DNA of 64,000 nucleotides, taken from contig CAYNEY010000018.1 of the NCBI GenBank assembly GCA_964396375.1, forward strand, positions 1 through 64,000, given 5' to 3'. Shown here in pieces: positions 1 through 9,178 of this stretch (its first letter is position 1; each line of letters begins with the position of its first letter). This DNA comes from FEN-1139 sp964396375 (GTDB taxonomy: Bacteria > Myxococcota_A > Polyangia > Polyangiales > Polyangiaceae). Below the pieces are notes generated by a model. That model was not told the DNA's origin, did not search any database, and saw only the letters and a list, made by a program, of their open reading frames with translations. Both the position numbers and the translations under genes were made by a program.

Positions 1-153
1 ACGACGGTGATGCAGGCTCAGGTAACGGCAGCAACTCCGGCGGCGCCGGCAACGACGGTGATGCAGGCTCAGGTAACGGCAGCAACTCCGGCGGCGCCGG
101 CAACGACGGTGATGCAGGCTCAGGTAACGGCAGCAACTCCGGCGGCGCCGGCA
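1..153 (+). repeat. 51-bp tandem repeat, at least three copies
   Basis: Three copies of a 51-bp unit lie at 1-51, 52-102 and 103-153 with essentially no differences. The unit is a multiple of three and encodes a 17-residue Gly/Asn/Ser-rich repeat. The array probably continues left of the window, so its copy number is unknown. Confidence 0.95.
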
Positions 154-629
154 ACGAGTCGTTTTGCACGGGCGAACTCGCAGGGCTCGAGCCTTTCCGC
201 TTCGAGGGCGACGACACCGTGTATTGTCTGTTTCCTTGCACGAGCCCCACGGAGAACCAGCCGTTCGACATCGATGATGGGACTTGGGAACTCTGCAACG
301 CGCACGAAGGCGAGCAGTCGGATGTGCCGCCAATCACTCGGGATGTGGAGAACCCCGACACCCAGGTCGACACCTTCCTCGAGTGGTACCCGCGATTCAT
401 CGACTGGTACACATCAGAGGACCGCGATGACACCGCGAGCCCTGGCAACTGGTGTGGCTTCCGCGGCACCTTCACCTATGATGGGGACTGCCCGACCCAG
501 ACCGTCAGCGGAACCGACGACCCGAGCTGCGTCAAGCGCACCGGCGCCTTCGCCTTCCCCTGTGATTTCTCCTACCAGCGCTCATACCACTGGGAATTCA
601 AGGGTCGCGTGACCTTTGCTTCCGAGTGA
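1..629 (+). CDS. Repeat-bearing cysteine-rich surface protein, 5' partial
   Basis: This is the C-terminal part of a protein whose start lies left of the window; the reading frame is open from base 3 to the TGA at 627-629. It opens with three near-identical 17-residue repeats rich in Gly, Asn and Ser (DGDAGSGNGS...), followed by a domain of about 155 residues with seven cysteines and many Asp/Trp/Tyr. I do not recognise that domain. A Gly/Asn/Ser repeat stalk in front of a Cys-containing globular domain suggests an exported surface protein, since such linkers are common in myxobacterial lipoproteins. That role is inferred, and the signal peptide is outside the window. A second reading frame is also open through the repeats, but only this frame continues into protein-like sequence. 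Confidence 0.7.
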   Translation, partial: DGDAGSGNGSNSGGAGNDGDAGSGNGSNSGGAGNDGDAGSGNGSNSGGAGNESFCTGELAGLEPFRFEGDDTVYCLFPCTSPTENQPFDIDDGTWELCNAHEGEQSDVPPITRDVENPDTQVDTFLEWYPRFIDWYTSEDRDDTASPGNWCGFRGTFTYDGDCPTQTVSGTDDPSCVKRTGAFAFPCDFSYQRSYHWEFKGRVTFASE

Positions 630-655
630 ACCCTGAGAAAGAGGGAAGCCTGTTC

Positions 656-683
656 CGGGAGATCTCCTTCGGGTGGTCTCCCG
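656..683 (+). terminator. Stem-loop with UUCG tetraloop after the first gene
   Basis: A stem of about 12 pairs (CGGGAGA pairing with TCTCCCG, extended inward with one mismatch) closes on a TTCG tetraloop 26 bases after the stop codon at 629. No T-run follows, so it may stabilise the mRNA end rather than act as a classical intrinsic terminator. Confidence 0.45.
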
Positions 684-888
684 ACTGCATTTGGGCGCGT
701 AGCCACCCATGGCAGAAATTCGGCTTTTCGGCCGCTCCTCGACGGTGAAATCCAAGGCTCTGTCAGGGTTCCTCGGTCGAAAAGCAGCATCGGAGAGCGA
801 AGGCTGCTAGCACTCCGCCTCATCCGAGCCGGCTCTGCCTGAGCCGACAGGCGCCCGACACTGGTCTCGGGCAGAGGAGGTATCGAAC

Positions 889-1917
889 ATGGTCTCGAAC
901 AAGAACAAGCGCTGGCTGGTGAGTCTCGGGGCAACGCTGGTCGTTGCTGTCTTCGGGAGCCTTCTGGCTGCTTCGTGCAAGCCGAAGTCCCAACCCACTC
1001 CGCCCACGGCCTCGGCATCGGGCTCGGCGGCGCCAGGTGCTCCCGTGCTGCAGGGCGCTTGCCAAGACTACGTGAACCGGGTTTGCGAGAAGGCCGGCAA
1101 GACCTCGCAGACCTGCAAAGAGGTGACCAACACCGCAGACATGCTCTCGCCCGCGGCCTGCGCAGCCCTGAAGAAGGATGTGGCCTTCAGCCTGAAGCGC
1201 CTGGACGAGAAGCGCAAAGCTTGCAACGATCTCACCGACCGGCTCTGCAAGGAACTCGGACAGGAGACCAAGACGTGCAACATGGTGCGCACGCAGACCA
1301 AGAACTTCCCGCCCGAGAAGTGCACCACCATGCTTGGCAAGTACCAAGAGGTGTTGGCGGAGCTAAAGCAGATGGAGGACCAGAACAAGCCGCTCTCCGC
1401 TGAGAAGCAGGCGGCGATCAGCAAGGACGACGCCCCCAGCTTTGGACCTGCGACCGCCAAAGTGACCATCGTCGAATTCTCGGACTTCCAGTGCCCCTAC
1501 TGCACCCGGGCAGCTACCAGCGTGCACAAGGTGAAGGAGAAGTACGGCGACAAGGTGCGCTACTTGTTCCGCCAGTTCCCCCTCAACTTCCACAAGAACG
1601 CAGCGGGTGCCGCCGAGGCTTCGCTGGCGGCTCATGCCCAGGGCAAGTTCTGGGAGATGCATGAGATCATGTTCAAGAACACAAGCAAGCTCGATCGCGC
1701 CGGACTCGAGGCACACGCAGCGAGCATTGGTCTTGACATGGACAAGTTCAAGAAGGCGCTCGACAGCAAGGAGTTCAAGCCGCGCGTCGACGCGGACCTG
1801 GCCCTCGGCAAGGACGTAGGCGTGAAGGGCACGCCCAGCATGTTCATGAACGGCAAACGCGTGGAGAACCCCACCGACTTCGAGGCACTCTCGAAGGAGA
1901 TCGAGAAGCTGCTCTGA
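889..1917 (+). CDS. DsbA-like thioredoxin-fold lipoprotein with duplicated four-Cys module
   Basis: This 342-residue protein starts at the ATG at 889, behind a strong AGGAGG-type ribosome site at about 873-879. Residues 1-30 form a lipoprotein signal ending in LAAS-C30, so the protein should be anchored in the envelope. After a Pro/Ala/Ser linker come two copies of a four-cysteine module (C58, C66, C76, C91 and C112, C120, C130, C145) with identical spacing of 8, 10 and 15. From about residue 185 it is a DsbA/DsbG-type thioredoxin domain with the CPYC active site (C202, C205) and the cis-proline motif GTPSMF (P316). It probably forms, reshuffles or senses disulfides in envelope proteins. The N-terminal module is not part of standard DsbA; it could be a substrate-binding or self-oxidised region. 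Confidence 0.85.
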   Translation: MVSNKNKRWLVSLGATLVVAVFGSLLAASCKPKSQPTPPTASASGSAAPGAPVLQGACQDYVNRVCEKAGKTSQTCKEVTNTADMLSPAACAALKKDVAFSLKRLDEKRKACNDLTDRLCKELGQETKTCNMVRTQTKNFPPEKCTTMLGKYQEVLAELKQMEDQNKPLSAEKQAAISKDDAPSFGPATAKVTIVEFSDFQCPYCTRAATSVHKVKEKYGDKVRYLFRQFPLNFHKNAAGAAEASLAAHAQGKFWEMHEIMFKNTSKLDRAGLEAHAASIGLDMDKFKKALDSKEFKPRVDADLALGKDVGVKGTPSMFMNGKRVENPTDFEALSKEIEKLL

Positions 1918-1937
1918 GTCGTCCGGTTTCTTGAACA

Positions 1938-1974
1938 AAGCCCGGTCGCCCTCGTTGAGGGCGCCGGGCTTTTC
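1938..1974. terminator. Intrinsic terminator between convergent genes
   Basis: The sequence AAAGCCCGG-TC-GCCCTC, loop GTTG, GAGGGC-GC-CGGGCTTTT forms a long GC-rich hairpin with one bulged base. It is flanked by A and T runs, so it can work on both strands. It lies 21 bases after the DsbA-like gene and about 60 bases beyond the serA stop. Confidence 0.85.
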
Positions 1975-2035
1975 TCTTCGTGTCACCAAAAACGCCGGGA
2001 GCGTGTCTGGCGCTTTCGCTTGGGGGCTCGGTGGC

Positions 2036-3214
2036 CTACCCGAGCACGATCTTCCGAACGAAGACCACCTTATCGAGCGCCCTCAGTTGCTCGAGCACGG
2101 TGTCCGGTACCTCCACCTGCGTGTCGATCAGATTGTAGCCGATCTTGCCGTTCGACTCGTTCTTGAACGAGTGGATGTTGATCCCGGCCCCACCTATCAC
2201 CTTGGTGATCTCGGCGATCATATTGGGCACGTCGTGGTTCACGACAGCGAGACGAACGGCGACCTGGGGCGCCGGACGCCCGTCGATGGCGGGGAAGTTC
2301 ACCGAGTTCTTGACGATTCCGTACTCGAGGTAGTCACGGAGCTGCTCCACGGCCATGGTCGCACAGTTCTCCTCCGCCTCTTCGGTGCTGGCCCCGAGAT
2401 GCGGGAGCGCGATCACGCCCGGCAGATTGACGATGCCGGGGTTCGGGAAATCGGTCACGTAGGCCTTGAGCGAGCCATCACCGAGTCGCAACTTGATCAC
2501 GTCGTTGTCGACGATCCCCCCGCGGGAGAAGTTCAGGATCACCGAACCTGAGAAGGACGAGAGCGACGTACTGTTGAGCAATCCTCGAGTTTTGTCGTTC
2601 AGCGGTACGTGCACGGTAAGGAAATCTGCCTGACCAAACACCTCTGCCAGATTCGTGGTCACGCTCACGTTGCGACTGAGTCGGTGCATGTTCTGCACAC
2701 TTGGATACGGCTCATAGGCGACCACCCGCATCCCCAGACCGATCGCCAAATTGGCGGTCAGAACACCGATCTTCCCGAGGCCGATCACCCCCAGCGTCTT
2801 ACCTGCCATCTCGCTCCCCGCGAACTGGCTCTTACCCTTCTCTACCTTCTCGTCCATCTCCTTGCCATCGCCGATCTCGCGCAAGGTCTGGATGAACGAG
2901 AGCGCCTTCGGCACATGCCGCAGGGCCAACCCAAGCCCAATGAAGACCAACTCAGCCACCGCGTTGGCGTTGGCACCGGGGGTATTGAAGACACACATCC
3001 CAATCCGGCTGGCCTTGTCGATGGTGATGTTGTTCACACCCGCGCCCGCACGAGCCACCGCCAGCGTCCCTGGAAACAGCTCGGTATCCACCTGCGCGGA
3101 TCGCACCAAAATCGCATCTGGGACGGTCTCGGCGTCACTGATGGTGTACTTGTCACCGAAGAGTTCGAGCCCCTTCGGCGAGATCTTGTTCATGGTCTTG
3201 ATCTTGAACGTCAT
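2036..3214 (-). CDS. serA: D-3-phosphoglycerate dehydrogenase, short ACT-containing type
   Basis: This enzyme oxidises 3-phosphoglycerate to 3-phosphohydroxypyruvate with NAD, the first step of serine synthesis, in the cytoplasm. The 392-residue product has the substrate-domain signature GAGVNNI and NTPGANANAV, the Rossmann motif GLGKIG, the catalytic-region motif SRGGIVD and the catalytic His in PHLGAST. The C-terminal part (about 315-392) is a regulatory ACT domain. The length fits the short class with an ACT domain but no intervening domain. I chose the ATG at 3214 (MTFKIKTMNK) because a purine-rich ribosome site (GAGGGA) precedes it; the open frame continues upstream with unconserved sequence. 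It is separated from hemD, on the same strand, by about 335 bases, so it may have its own promoter. Confidence 0.93.
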   Translation of the reverse strand: MTFKIKTMNKISPKGLELFGDKYTISDAETVPDAILVRSAQVDTELFPGTLAVARAGAGVNNITIDKASRIGMCVFNTPGANANAVAELVFIGLGLALRHVPKALSFIQTLREIGDGKEMDEKVEKGKSQFAGSEMAGKTLGVIGLGKIGVLTANLAIGLGMRVVAYEPYPSVQNMHRLSRNVSVTTNLAEVFGQADFLTVHVPLNDKTRGLLNSTSLSSFSGSVILNFSRGGIVDNDVIKLRLGDGSLKAYVTDFPNPGIVNLPGVIALPHLGASTEEAEENCATMAVEQLRDYLEYGIVKNSVNFPAIDGRPAPQVAVRLAVVNHDVPNMIAEITKVIGGAGINIHSFKNESNGKIGYNLIDTQVEVPDTVLEQLRALDKVVFVRKIVLG

Positions 3215-3549
3215 GACAGTAGTTCCCTCGCCCGTTCGTGGTACCGCCCTCACGTCCCGAGTCAATCCGAAGTTTGCGCGATGGCAGACGCTCAACGTCG
3301 GCGGCAACTGGTTTGACCTGCTCGCTCATCACATCGAGTGCAATCGGTGGTAGCTTCGCGACGCCGAGCGCGGAGGAGGGCTTCTCACCTCGAACGCGCC
3401 GTCGACGCGAGGAGCGGCCCGTTGACCTGGTTCGCCATCGCGGTGTTTTGTGGGACGGTGGGGGGTGGAACGACGACGAAGCCCACCCTGCTCGCCGACA
3501 AGACGCCGCGCTTTGTCGTTTTTCTGGCTCAGCCCGAGAACCGCTGGTC
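3215..3549. other. Intergenic region upstream of serA, no gene seen
   Basis: These 335 bases separate hemD from serA on the same strand. Open frames crossing it have low-complexity Arg/Ser/Pro-rich translations and look like GC-driven shadows. I see no clear promoter or RNA element. The serA promoter is presumably here, and a leader RNA cannot be excluded. Confidence 0.5.
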
Positions 3550-4701
3550 TCAACCGCACCTACACCGAATGAAGTGGTCGGAAAGGGCATCCAGCAACCC
3601 CTCCACGGTGTACCGCCCAGCTTCGACACCGACCGCAAGACCGCGCACACGCAGTCTCTCAGTGGTGATGGGACCAATGCTCGCGAGCACGGGTCGTTCA
3701 CCGAGGGCAGGGCCATCCGGACCGAGGGCATCAGCCAGCGCGTCCGCGATGGAACTCGAGGTGACCAGAACCGCATCCACCTCTTTACCCAAAGCAACCT
3801 CCCTCAACCGGTTACGCGCCGGGTCCGCGAGCGACTCGGTCCGATAGGCAGCCACCACGTCCACCGTAACGTTTGCCCGCCTGAGCTCCTCCGGCAAGAT
3901 TTCTCGGGCTTCTTCGGCCCGCACCAAGAGGGCCCGAGTCGAACACCCTGCCTTTTTGAGTTCCTCGGCGAAGCACTCGGCGATGTGCGCGCTCGACACC
4001 AGATCGGGGCGGAGCCCGAGCCGCTGGAGTGGCACCGCCGTCTCGGGACCGATCACACCAATGCGTGCGGCCCCAAAAGCTCGCGCGTCGAGCCCGAGCG
4101 AGAGCAGCGTCTCCACCGAGCGCTCGGCGCCGTTCTTGCTGGTGAACAAAACCCACTGATACCGATCGAGTTCGCGCACGGCCCGGACTAGTAGCTCGGG
4201 TTGTGGCGGAGGACAGATGCGGATCAACGGACACAGGAGTGGCTCGGCACCCCGTGCGCGGATCGCGTCCCGTGTCTCCCGACTCTGCTCGACCGCCCGC
4301 AGCGACAGCACGCGCCGCCCAAACAGGGGACAGTGCCGGAGCAGCTGATGAGCCTTGCGAACCGCCGCCGGCTCGACGCCCACCAACACGCGCGGACAAA
4401 GTGGATCGGTAGCAAGCTGGTCGAGTTCCCGGCTGAGACCGGGATCGGACAGCGGGTTACCCAGCACCACGCCCACCACCGATTCGCCGCATCGTGCGCG
4501 AGCCAGCATCAGCGGCAAGAGCTGGTCCCGCGAGCACGAAATCAGCTCTTGCTCGGGTCGAGACAGCTCAAAAAGCTCCTGCGGCACCGTGGCTTCGTAG
4601 AGCACCACCCGAGCCCGCTTGAGTTGCTCGGCACCTGCGCAGGTAAGAAGGCCCAACGTTCCCGCGCCGGCACCGACCAGATAGGACATTGAAGATGCCA
4701 T
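3550..4701 (-). CDS. hemD: Uroporphyrinogen-III synthase with N-terminal half-SUMT domain
   Basis: About residues 135-383 match uroporphyrinogen-III synthase, which closes and inverts ring D of hydroxymethylbilane in heme and corrin synthesis. Motifs seen include VLFTSKNGAERS, IGVIGPETA, VTSSSIADAL and a terminal TVEGLLDAL. Residues about 5-125 resemble the first half of uroporphyrinogen-III C-methyltransferase (SYLVGAGAGTLGLLT, then VVLYEATVP and VVGVVLGNPL). The second half of that roughly 250-residue enzyme is missing, so this segment is unlikely to methylate on its own. It may be a leftover fusion or a structural or regulatory part. The start is uncertain: 4701 (ATG), 4689 (ATG) and a GTG at 4710 are all possible. 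Other heme genes (hemE, hemY) lie near 32.7-35.3 kb, not adjacent. Confidence 0.82.
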   Translation of the reverse strand: MASSMSYLVGAGAGTLGLLTCAGAEQLKRARVVLYEATVPQELFELSRPEQELISCSRDQLLPLMLARARCGESVVGVVLGNPLSDPGLSRELDQLATDPLCPRVLVGVEPAAVRKAHQLLRHCPLFGRRVLSLRAVEQSRETRDAIRARGAEPLLCPLIRICPPPQPELLVRAVRELDRYQWVLFTSKNGAERSVETLLSLGLDARAFGAARIGVIGPETAVPLQRLGLRPDLVSSAHIAECFAEELKKAGCSTRALLVRAEEAREILPEELRRANVTVDVVAAYRTESLADPARNRLREVALGKEVDAVLVTSSSIADALADALGPDGPALGERPVLASIGPITTERLRVRGLAVGVEAGRYTVEGLLDALSDHFIRCRCG

Positions 4702-4801
4702 CTCGGCCACGGTAGGCAAAATCCTGGTCGAGATCCAGCCGCGGCTCCAGGCTCGCCTCTTCGGCCGCGCGGGGCGCCAGGCTTCGTGCTAGAAACGCGG
4801 A

Positions 4802-5218
4802 GTGTCGATGCGTTCCGCTCAGCTGCTCCTCCTCCTTTTGCTCCTGCCTTTTGGGTGCGACACCAGCTGCGATGCCGGTGAATCCGACCCCATCCCCTGG
4901 GCAGAGGGGCGCATCAGCGTGACGGAAGCCGGAACCCTGATCTATGAGTCGACACCGCTCGACGGAACCTGGCTCCATTTCCCTTCCGGTCGCCGTTTCT
5001 CCTTCCCACACCAGCTTGGCACCGAGCACCTTCAGGTGGAAACCTACCTGTCGTTTCGACCGCGCCCTTTCGCCGAGCCTGACGACGATCCAGGGAGCAT
5101 GGTGGCGGCAAGCGGGAATCTGGTGGTGATCTCCGAGAGCTCGGCCGAGACTGTTACCGTACGCAACGACACCTGCGAGAACGACTACTACTTGTGGGTC
5201 CGGATCGCGGCTCGCTGA
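4802..5218 (+). CDS. Small lipoprotein of unknown function
   Basis: The 138-residue product begins with a run of leucines ending in LLPFG-C, a lipoprotein signal, so it is likely exported and lipid-anchored. The mature part is acidic with a short beta-rich pattern and two cysteines near the end (in TCENDYY). I do not recognise a family. GTG 4802 and ATG 4808 are both possible starts. It lies 13 bases upstream of the methyltransferase gene on the same strand, so the two may be co-transcribed. Confidence 0.65.
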   Translation: MSMRSAQLLLLLLLLPFGCDTSCDAGESDPIPWAEGRISVTEAGTLIYESTPLDGTWLHFPSGRRFSFPHQLGTEHLQVETYLSFRPRPFAEPDDDPGSMVAASGNLVVISESSAETVTVRNDTCENDYYLWVRIAAR

Positions 5219-5231
5219 AGGGAGCCTCTCC

Positions 5232-5849
5232 GTGTCTCGGCTCTTCGCCACCCTCTACGATCCGGTGCTCGCGCTCTCGGAGCGCGCCTGCCTTGGCGCC
5301 TGGCGCCGTGAGCTCCTCCGTGCGGCAACTGGACAGGTGCTCGAGATAGGCGCCGGCACCGGCCACAACCTCACCTACTTTCCTGGCTCGGTCACCAGCT
5401 TGATCTTGACCGAGCCCAATCGAGCGATGCGGGCACGCCTGCTTTCGAACCTCACCGGTTTGGAGAATGAACCGCAGGTGGTCGCCGATCCGGCCGAGCA
5501 CCTGGGCTTCGACCGCGATCGCTTCGACTGCGTGGTCGCCACCTTCGTCCTGTGCAGCGTGAGCGACCTTTCTCGAGCCCTCACCGAGCTGCGCCGGGTG
5601 CTCCGGGACGACGGACAACTGCTGCTGCTCGAGCATATTCCGGCCCCACCAAACAGCGCCACCCGCCGGCTGCAAGAGCGCCTGGATCCACTCTGGAGCC
5701 GAGCAGCCGGTGGCTGCCATCTCAACCGTGATCTCATGACCGCGCTCGATGTGGCCGGCTTCGCCCCGGCAGAAATCATCCACGACCAGATCGCGTGGGC
5801 ACCGACCTTCCTCCGCCACGCGCTGCGTGGGCGCTTCAGCAAGCGCTAG
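5232..5849 (+). CDS. Class I SAM-dependent methyltransferase, UbiE/METTL7-like
   Basis: The 205-residue product has the SAM-binding motif VLEIGAGTGHNL near residue 36, an acidic second-strand motif (ILTEPN), DRFDCVVATFVLCSV as motif II/III and GQLLLLEHI after the fourth strand. This arrangement is typical of small methyltransferases of the UbiE, phospholipid N-methyltransferase or METTL7 type. The substrate cannot be told from sequence; lipid or quinone is plausible. A GTG start at 5232 sits behind a GGGAG ribosome site. The stop codon overlaps by four bases the stop of the convergent Omp85 gene. Confidence 0.8.
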   Translation: MSRLFATLYDPVLALSERACLGAWRRELLRAATGQVLEIGAGTGHNLTYFPGSVTSLILTEPNRAMRARLLSNLTGLENEPQVVADPAEHLGFDRDRFDCVVATFVLCSVSDLSRALTELRRVLRDDGQLLLLEHIPAPPNSATRRLQERLDPLWSRAAGGCHLNRDLMTALDVAGFAPAEIIHDQIAWAPTFLRHALRGRFSKR

Positions 5850-8800
5850 AAGGTCCCGATGCTGAAATGGAAGGCCCCGAGATCTTCCCAGGTGCGCGGT
5901 CGGGCGCGGCCGGGCCACAACCGGTCGAGCACACGCTCCACGTTCAAGCCATAGTCGAAGACCAGCGGACCAACCGGTGTATTGATCCGGAGTCCGGTGC
6001 CGGTCGCGTACCGAAGGCGCCAGTACTTCGGCTGATAGCGCCCCTCCAGGTGCTCCAGATCGCCCTCGGTCGGCGAGCGGCTCCAGAGGTTGCCGGCATC
6101 GACGAAGACCGCCGTCTGAACCGAACTCGAGAGGGGGATGCGGAGCTCGGCACGCGGGTTCACGAAGAAGTTGCCGCCTCGGATCACCACATCACTGACC
6201 CGCAAGCTCGCGTCCGGATCGAGGAGCTGAGCGGCCACATCGTCAGGGATCATTGAATCCTGCAGCATGCCGCGCACTGAGTCCATCCCACCCAGGAAAA
6301 ACAGCCGATCCGGGTAGGTGCGCGATCCGCTCTTCAATTGGTGGTTGAGTCCAAAGCGAAAACTGAGGGCGAGGCTGGTACGGCGGCGGGTGAGGGGCAG
6401 GTACAGAGCAACTCGACTGGTCCAACGTAGAAACTCACTGTCCGAAGCCTGGAAGGGGTTGGTCTCTTCGGATGGCGACGAAGCATCGTCCCCCATCGGT
6501 CGTGAGGTGACATGCTCGAGGGTGGTGGTGACGAGTGAACCCTCGGTGGCACCGAGCGGAACGTCACGTCGGTCCCAGGTAGCGGTGAACCGCTGCGCAA
6601 AGGCGCCTGAGGTGCCCTCGGGCACTCGGAACACATTGGCGCGATTCGGGTTCTCGAGCACGTAGTCGAGGAGTGCTCCCTTCTGCGTCGAGCCGAGGAT
6701 CCGCACATCGTTCCGCTCCACCGACGCCCCGAGTTGGAAGGTGGTTCGCCGCGACCAAAGGAAGCTGAGCGTCGGACCGCCCGCGTCTTTGACCAGAGAG
6801 AAGTCGCGAGCATTGTCTCTGAGATCGATGCCCTCGACTTGCAGACGAAACAGCGGTCCGAGACCGATGTCGGGAAAACTGGCCAAAACGGAGATGCGTC
6901 GTTCGAGACGCCTGCCAACCGTGTCGAGTTCGGTCTCGTATTTGCGGCGGACATCCGATTCGAGGATGAGCTCGTTCGGTAGGTAGCCGAGGTGCGTCAG
7001 AAAGGTAAGCGAGATGGCTTCGGAGGCCAGGTTCAGGTGTCCATACTCAGCCGAGAGACGAAAGCCCTCGCCGGTGCCGAACCCGGGGCGCCCCTCGAAA
7101 TACTGGGGGCGACGCTCCACCACCTCGACCCACACGTTTTTTTGTGCTGCCGGCACGTAGGGATCTTCGAGCGATACCCGAACGCTGGAGAACACACCCA
7201 AGGTTGCCAGCCGCTCCTCGGTCTCGCGCACTCGACTCTTCTGGTACACGCCTCCGGGTTCGAGGGCGAAGCGACTTCTGATCAATCGTTCGCTGGTGCG
7301 GCTCGCACCTCGTACCAGAATCTCTCCAACTCGTACCCGCTGCCCCTCTCGGATCGAGAATCCCACACGCCCGCGGGTCTTGTCCGGGGAAGTCTCGACC
7401 TTGGTCGCGACATCAGCGTAGGCAAATCCCTCCTCCGCGTAGGCGTCGAGCAGCTGACGCCGCGCCTGCTCGACCTCGGCGAGAGAGAGAGGCTCCCCGA
7501 GCCGAAGCTCGAGCAGCTCCGCCAGACGAAGCTCGGACATCGCCTCGTTGCCATCGAAATCCAGTCGATAGAGCCGGGTCCGCGGACCCATCTTGATTGG
7601 GATGTGCAGCACGGCGTTCGGTTCGCACCGGGTGTGTCGCCGCGCATCCGGCACACAGCCGAACAAGGGACTTGGTGCTGGCTCAGGGAGTGGGAGTCCT
7701 AGCTCGTCGTGACTGCACGTGGTCAAAGGACGTCGCAAGGGCCCGATCGGTTCACAGTCTAGGGGACCGGTCGCATCCGAGCAACGTCGGCGCAACAGCT
7801 GAGCCGGACCAACCGTGGCAGCCAGATATCCCTCGGAACGCAGCAGATCCTGGACGTGCTTCATGGCACGCTCGTAAACTGGTGCCACGTAGGTGGCATA
7901 CGGGGTAGGTTGGAAGGGACCCGGACGCGAGCCACGGGCGGTCACCGGACCTATCACGTCGTCCAACTTGGCCGGCTCGATCGGACCGACCAGCGCGCTG
8001 CCGGGCAGAAGTTCGGTGAGAAAGCTGTCGATCTCCTCTCCGATCTCGGCTGGGCTCCGTTCACCCGAGAGGCACGGGTACTCACGGGCCACCACCCGCA
8101 CCGGCTGACCCTCGCGGATCCGCAGGGTGACCCGATGCCTTCGCGTGTCCTTGTCCTCCACCAGGGGTCGGACATCGACATCCAGGAACCCGTAGCTCTG
8201 GTAGTGCCGAACCAGAAGGTCAGCGAGTGTTCTTGGCGCTCGATCGGTGTTGCCTTTGTCTGCGAGCACCTCTTCTAGCTGCGCCGCGTCGAACACACGA
8301 TTTCCCTCGAAAGTGACTTCGACATGTGGACCCGGTTCAACCGCGACGTGCACGCGCACTCCATCGACCAAGCTCTCCAGCCGGTGAGCTACCTTGGCTC
8401 TGTGCCAGCCGCGGTCGCGCAGGTCCTGTTCCAAGCTTCGGTCCGCGCGTTCGAGTTCGCGTTGACGTGCGATGTCGCCAACGGCCACCGGATAGCCCTC
8501 GAGCATGGTCCGGAGCTGATCTTTGTCACTGGCGCTCGGCACCGCGAACCGGCGCTGTTGCACCACTCTGGGACCTCGGGTCACCAGCACCACTCTCAGC
8601 ACCACCGAGAGCGGTTCTGAACCGTCTTTTATGACCAGCTTCGCCGAGTCGACCAAGACGCCATCGTTTCTCACCACCTCGATCACTTGTGCGAGCAAAG
8701 GATCGACATCCGAATCGGCGAGCTCTCGACCCTCGATGCGCCCGAGCAGCTCGCCGAGTTCCGGAAGCTCACGACTCACGCCCTCGATCTCCACCGCTCC

Positions 8801-9178
8801 CACGAGCCTCCGCGCAACGAGCGAGAACCGCACCACGACACCACCCTCAGCACCGTGGACACTGGCCTGAGCAGAGGCGAAACGACCAGTGTCGAGCAGC
8901 CGCCGAAGGGTGCTCCGCACCAGCACGGGATCGAACCGGTCTCCCACCCGGATCTCACTCACGATGACGCGCTCGGAGAACCAGCGCCCCTCAGCCCTGA
9001 GCTCGACGCCTACAATTGCCTCACCGGTATGAGGGTCGAGCGTGCTTGGCACGTCTGCCAAAAGGGGGATGGGAGTTCCCGCGGAAATGGTCTCCGCCGC
9101 CCAAACCCGGCCGACTTGGGCCGCGATGGCGAACCCGAGGAGAAGGGGCATGGTCGGGTGGCAGGACAGAAGCCGCAT
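5846..9178 (-). CDS. Large Omp85/BamA-TamA family outer-membrane protein
   Basis: The 1110-residue product has a cleavable signal peptide (about 1-28), a long periplasmic part made of several POTRA-like repeats, and a C-terminal Omp85 beta-barrel (about 730-1110) ending in Phe, as outer-membrane proteins do. POTRA-like segments are recognisable where GRFASAQASV, RVFDAAQLEEVL and LGVFSSVRVSL occur. The barrel shows GLRINTPVGPLVFDYG close to the end, typical of BamA/TamA. It should insert or export proteins or lipids at the outer membrane. At 1110 residues it is longer than standard BamA (about 800). The ATG at 9178 is chosen because GGGAGGGGAAGC directly precedes it and a signal peptide follows. 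It is not next to skp, lpxD or tamB, so it may be a paralogue rather than the main BamA. Confidence 0.85.
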   Translation of the reverse strand: MRLLSCHPTMPLLLGFAIAAQVGRVWAAETISAGTPIPLLADVPSTLDPHTGEAIVGVELRAEGRWFSERVIVSEIRVGDRFDPVLVRSTLRRLLDTGRFASAQASVHGAEGGVVVRFSLVARRLVGAVEIEGVSRELPELGELLGRIEGRELADSDVDPLLAQVIEVVRNDGVLVDSAKLVIKDGSEPLSVVLRVVLVTRGPRVVQQRRFAVPSASDKDQLRTMLEGYPVAVGDIARQRELERADRSLEQDLRDRGWHRAKVAHRLESLVDGVRVHVAVEPGPHVEVTFEGNRVFDAAQLEEVLADKGNTDRAPRTLADLLVRHYQSYGFLDVDVRPLVEDKDTRRHRVTLRIREGQPVRVVAREYPCLSGERSPAEIGEEIDSFLTELLPGSALVGPIEPAKLDDVIGPVTARGSRPGPFQPTPYATYVAPVYERAMKHVQDLLRSEGYLAATVGPAQLLRRRCSDATGPLDCEPIGPLRRPLTTCSHDELGLPLPEPAPSPLFGCVPDARRHTRCEPNAVLHIPIKMGPRTRLYRLDFDGNEAMSELRLAELLELRLGEPLSLAEVEQARRQLLDAYAEEGFAYADVATKVETSPDKTRGRVGFSIREGQRVRVGEILVRGASRTSERLIRSRFALEPGGVYQKSRVRETEERLATLGVFSSVRVSLEDPYVPAAQKNVWVEVVERRPQYFEGRPGFGTGEGFRLSAEYGHLNLASEAISLTFLTHLGYLPNELILESDVRRKYETELDTVGRRLERRISVLASFPDIGLGPLFRLQVEGIDLRDNARDFSLVKDAGGPTLSFLWSRRTTFQLGASVERNDVRILGSTQKGALLDYVLENPNRANVFRVPEGTSGAFAQRFTATWDRRDVPLGATEGSLVTTTLEHVTSRPMGDDASSPSEETNPFQASDSEFLRWTSRVALYLPLTRRRTSLALSFRFGLNHQLKSGSRTYPDRLFFLGGMDSVRGMLQDSMIPDDVAAQLLDPDASLRVSDVVIRGGNFFVNPRAELRIPLSSSVQTAVFVDAGNLWSRSPTEGDLEHLEGRYQPKYWRLRYATGTGLRINTPVGPLVFDYGLNVERVLDRLWPGRARPRTWEDLGAFHFSIGTF

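Noticed and set aside
2609..3316. A 235-codon plus-strand frame opposite serA.
   Set aside because: Antisense to a highly conserved enzyme and without recognisable features.
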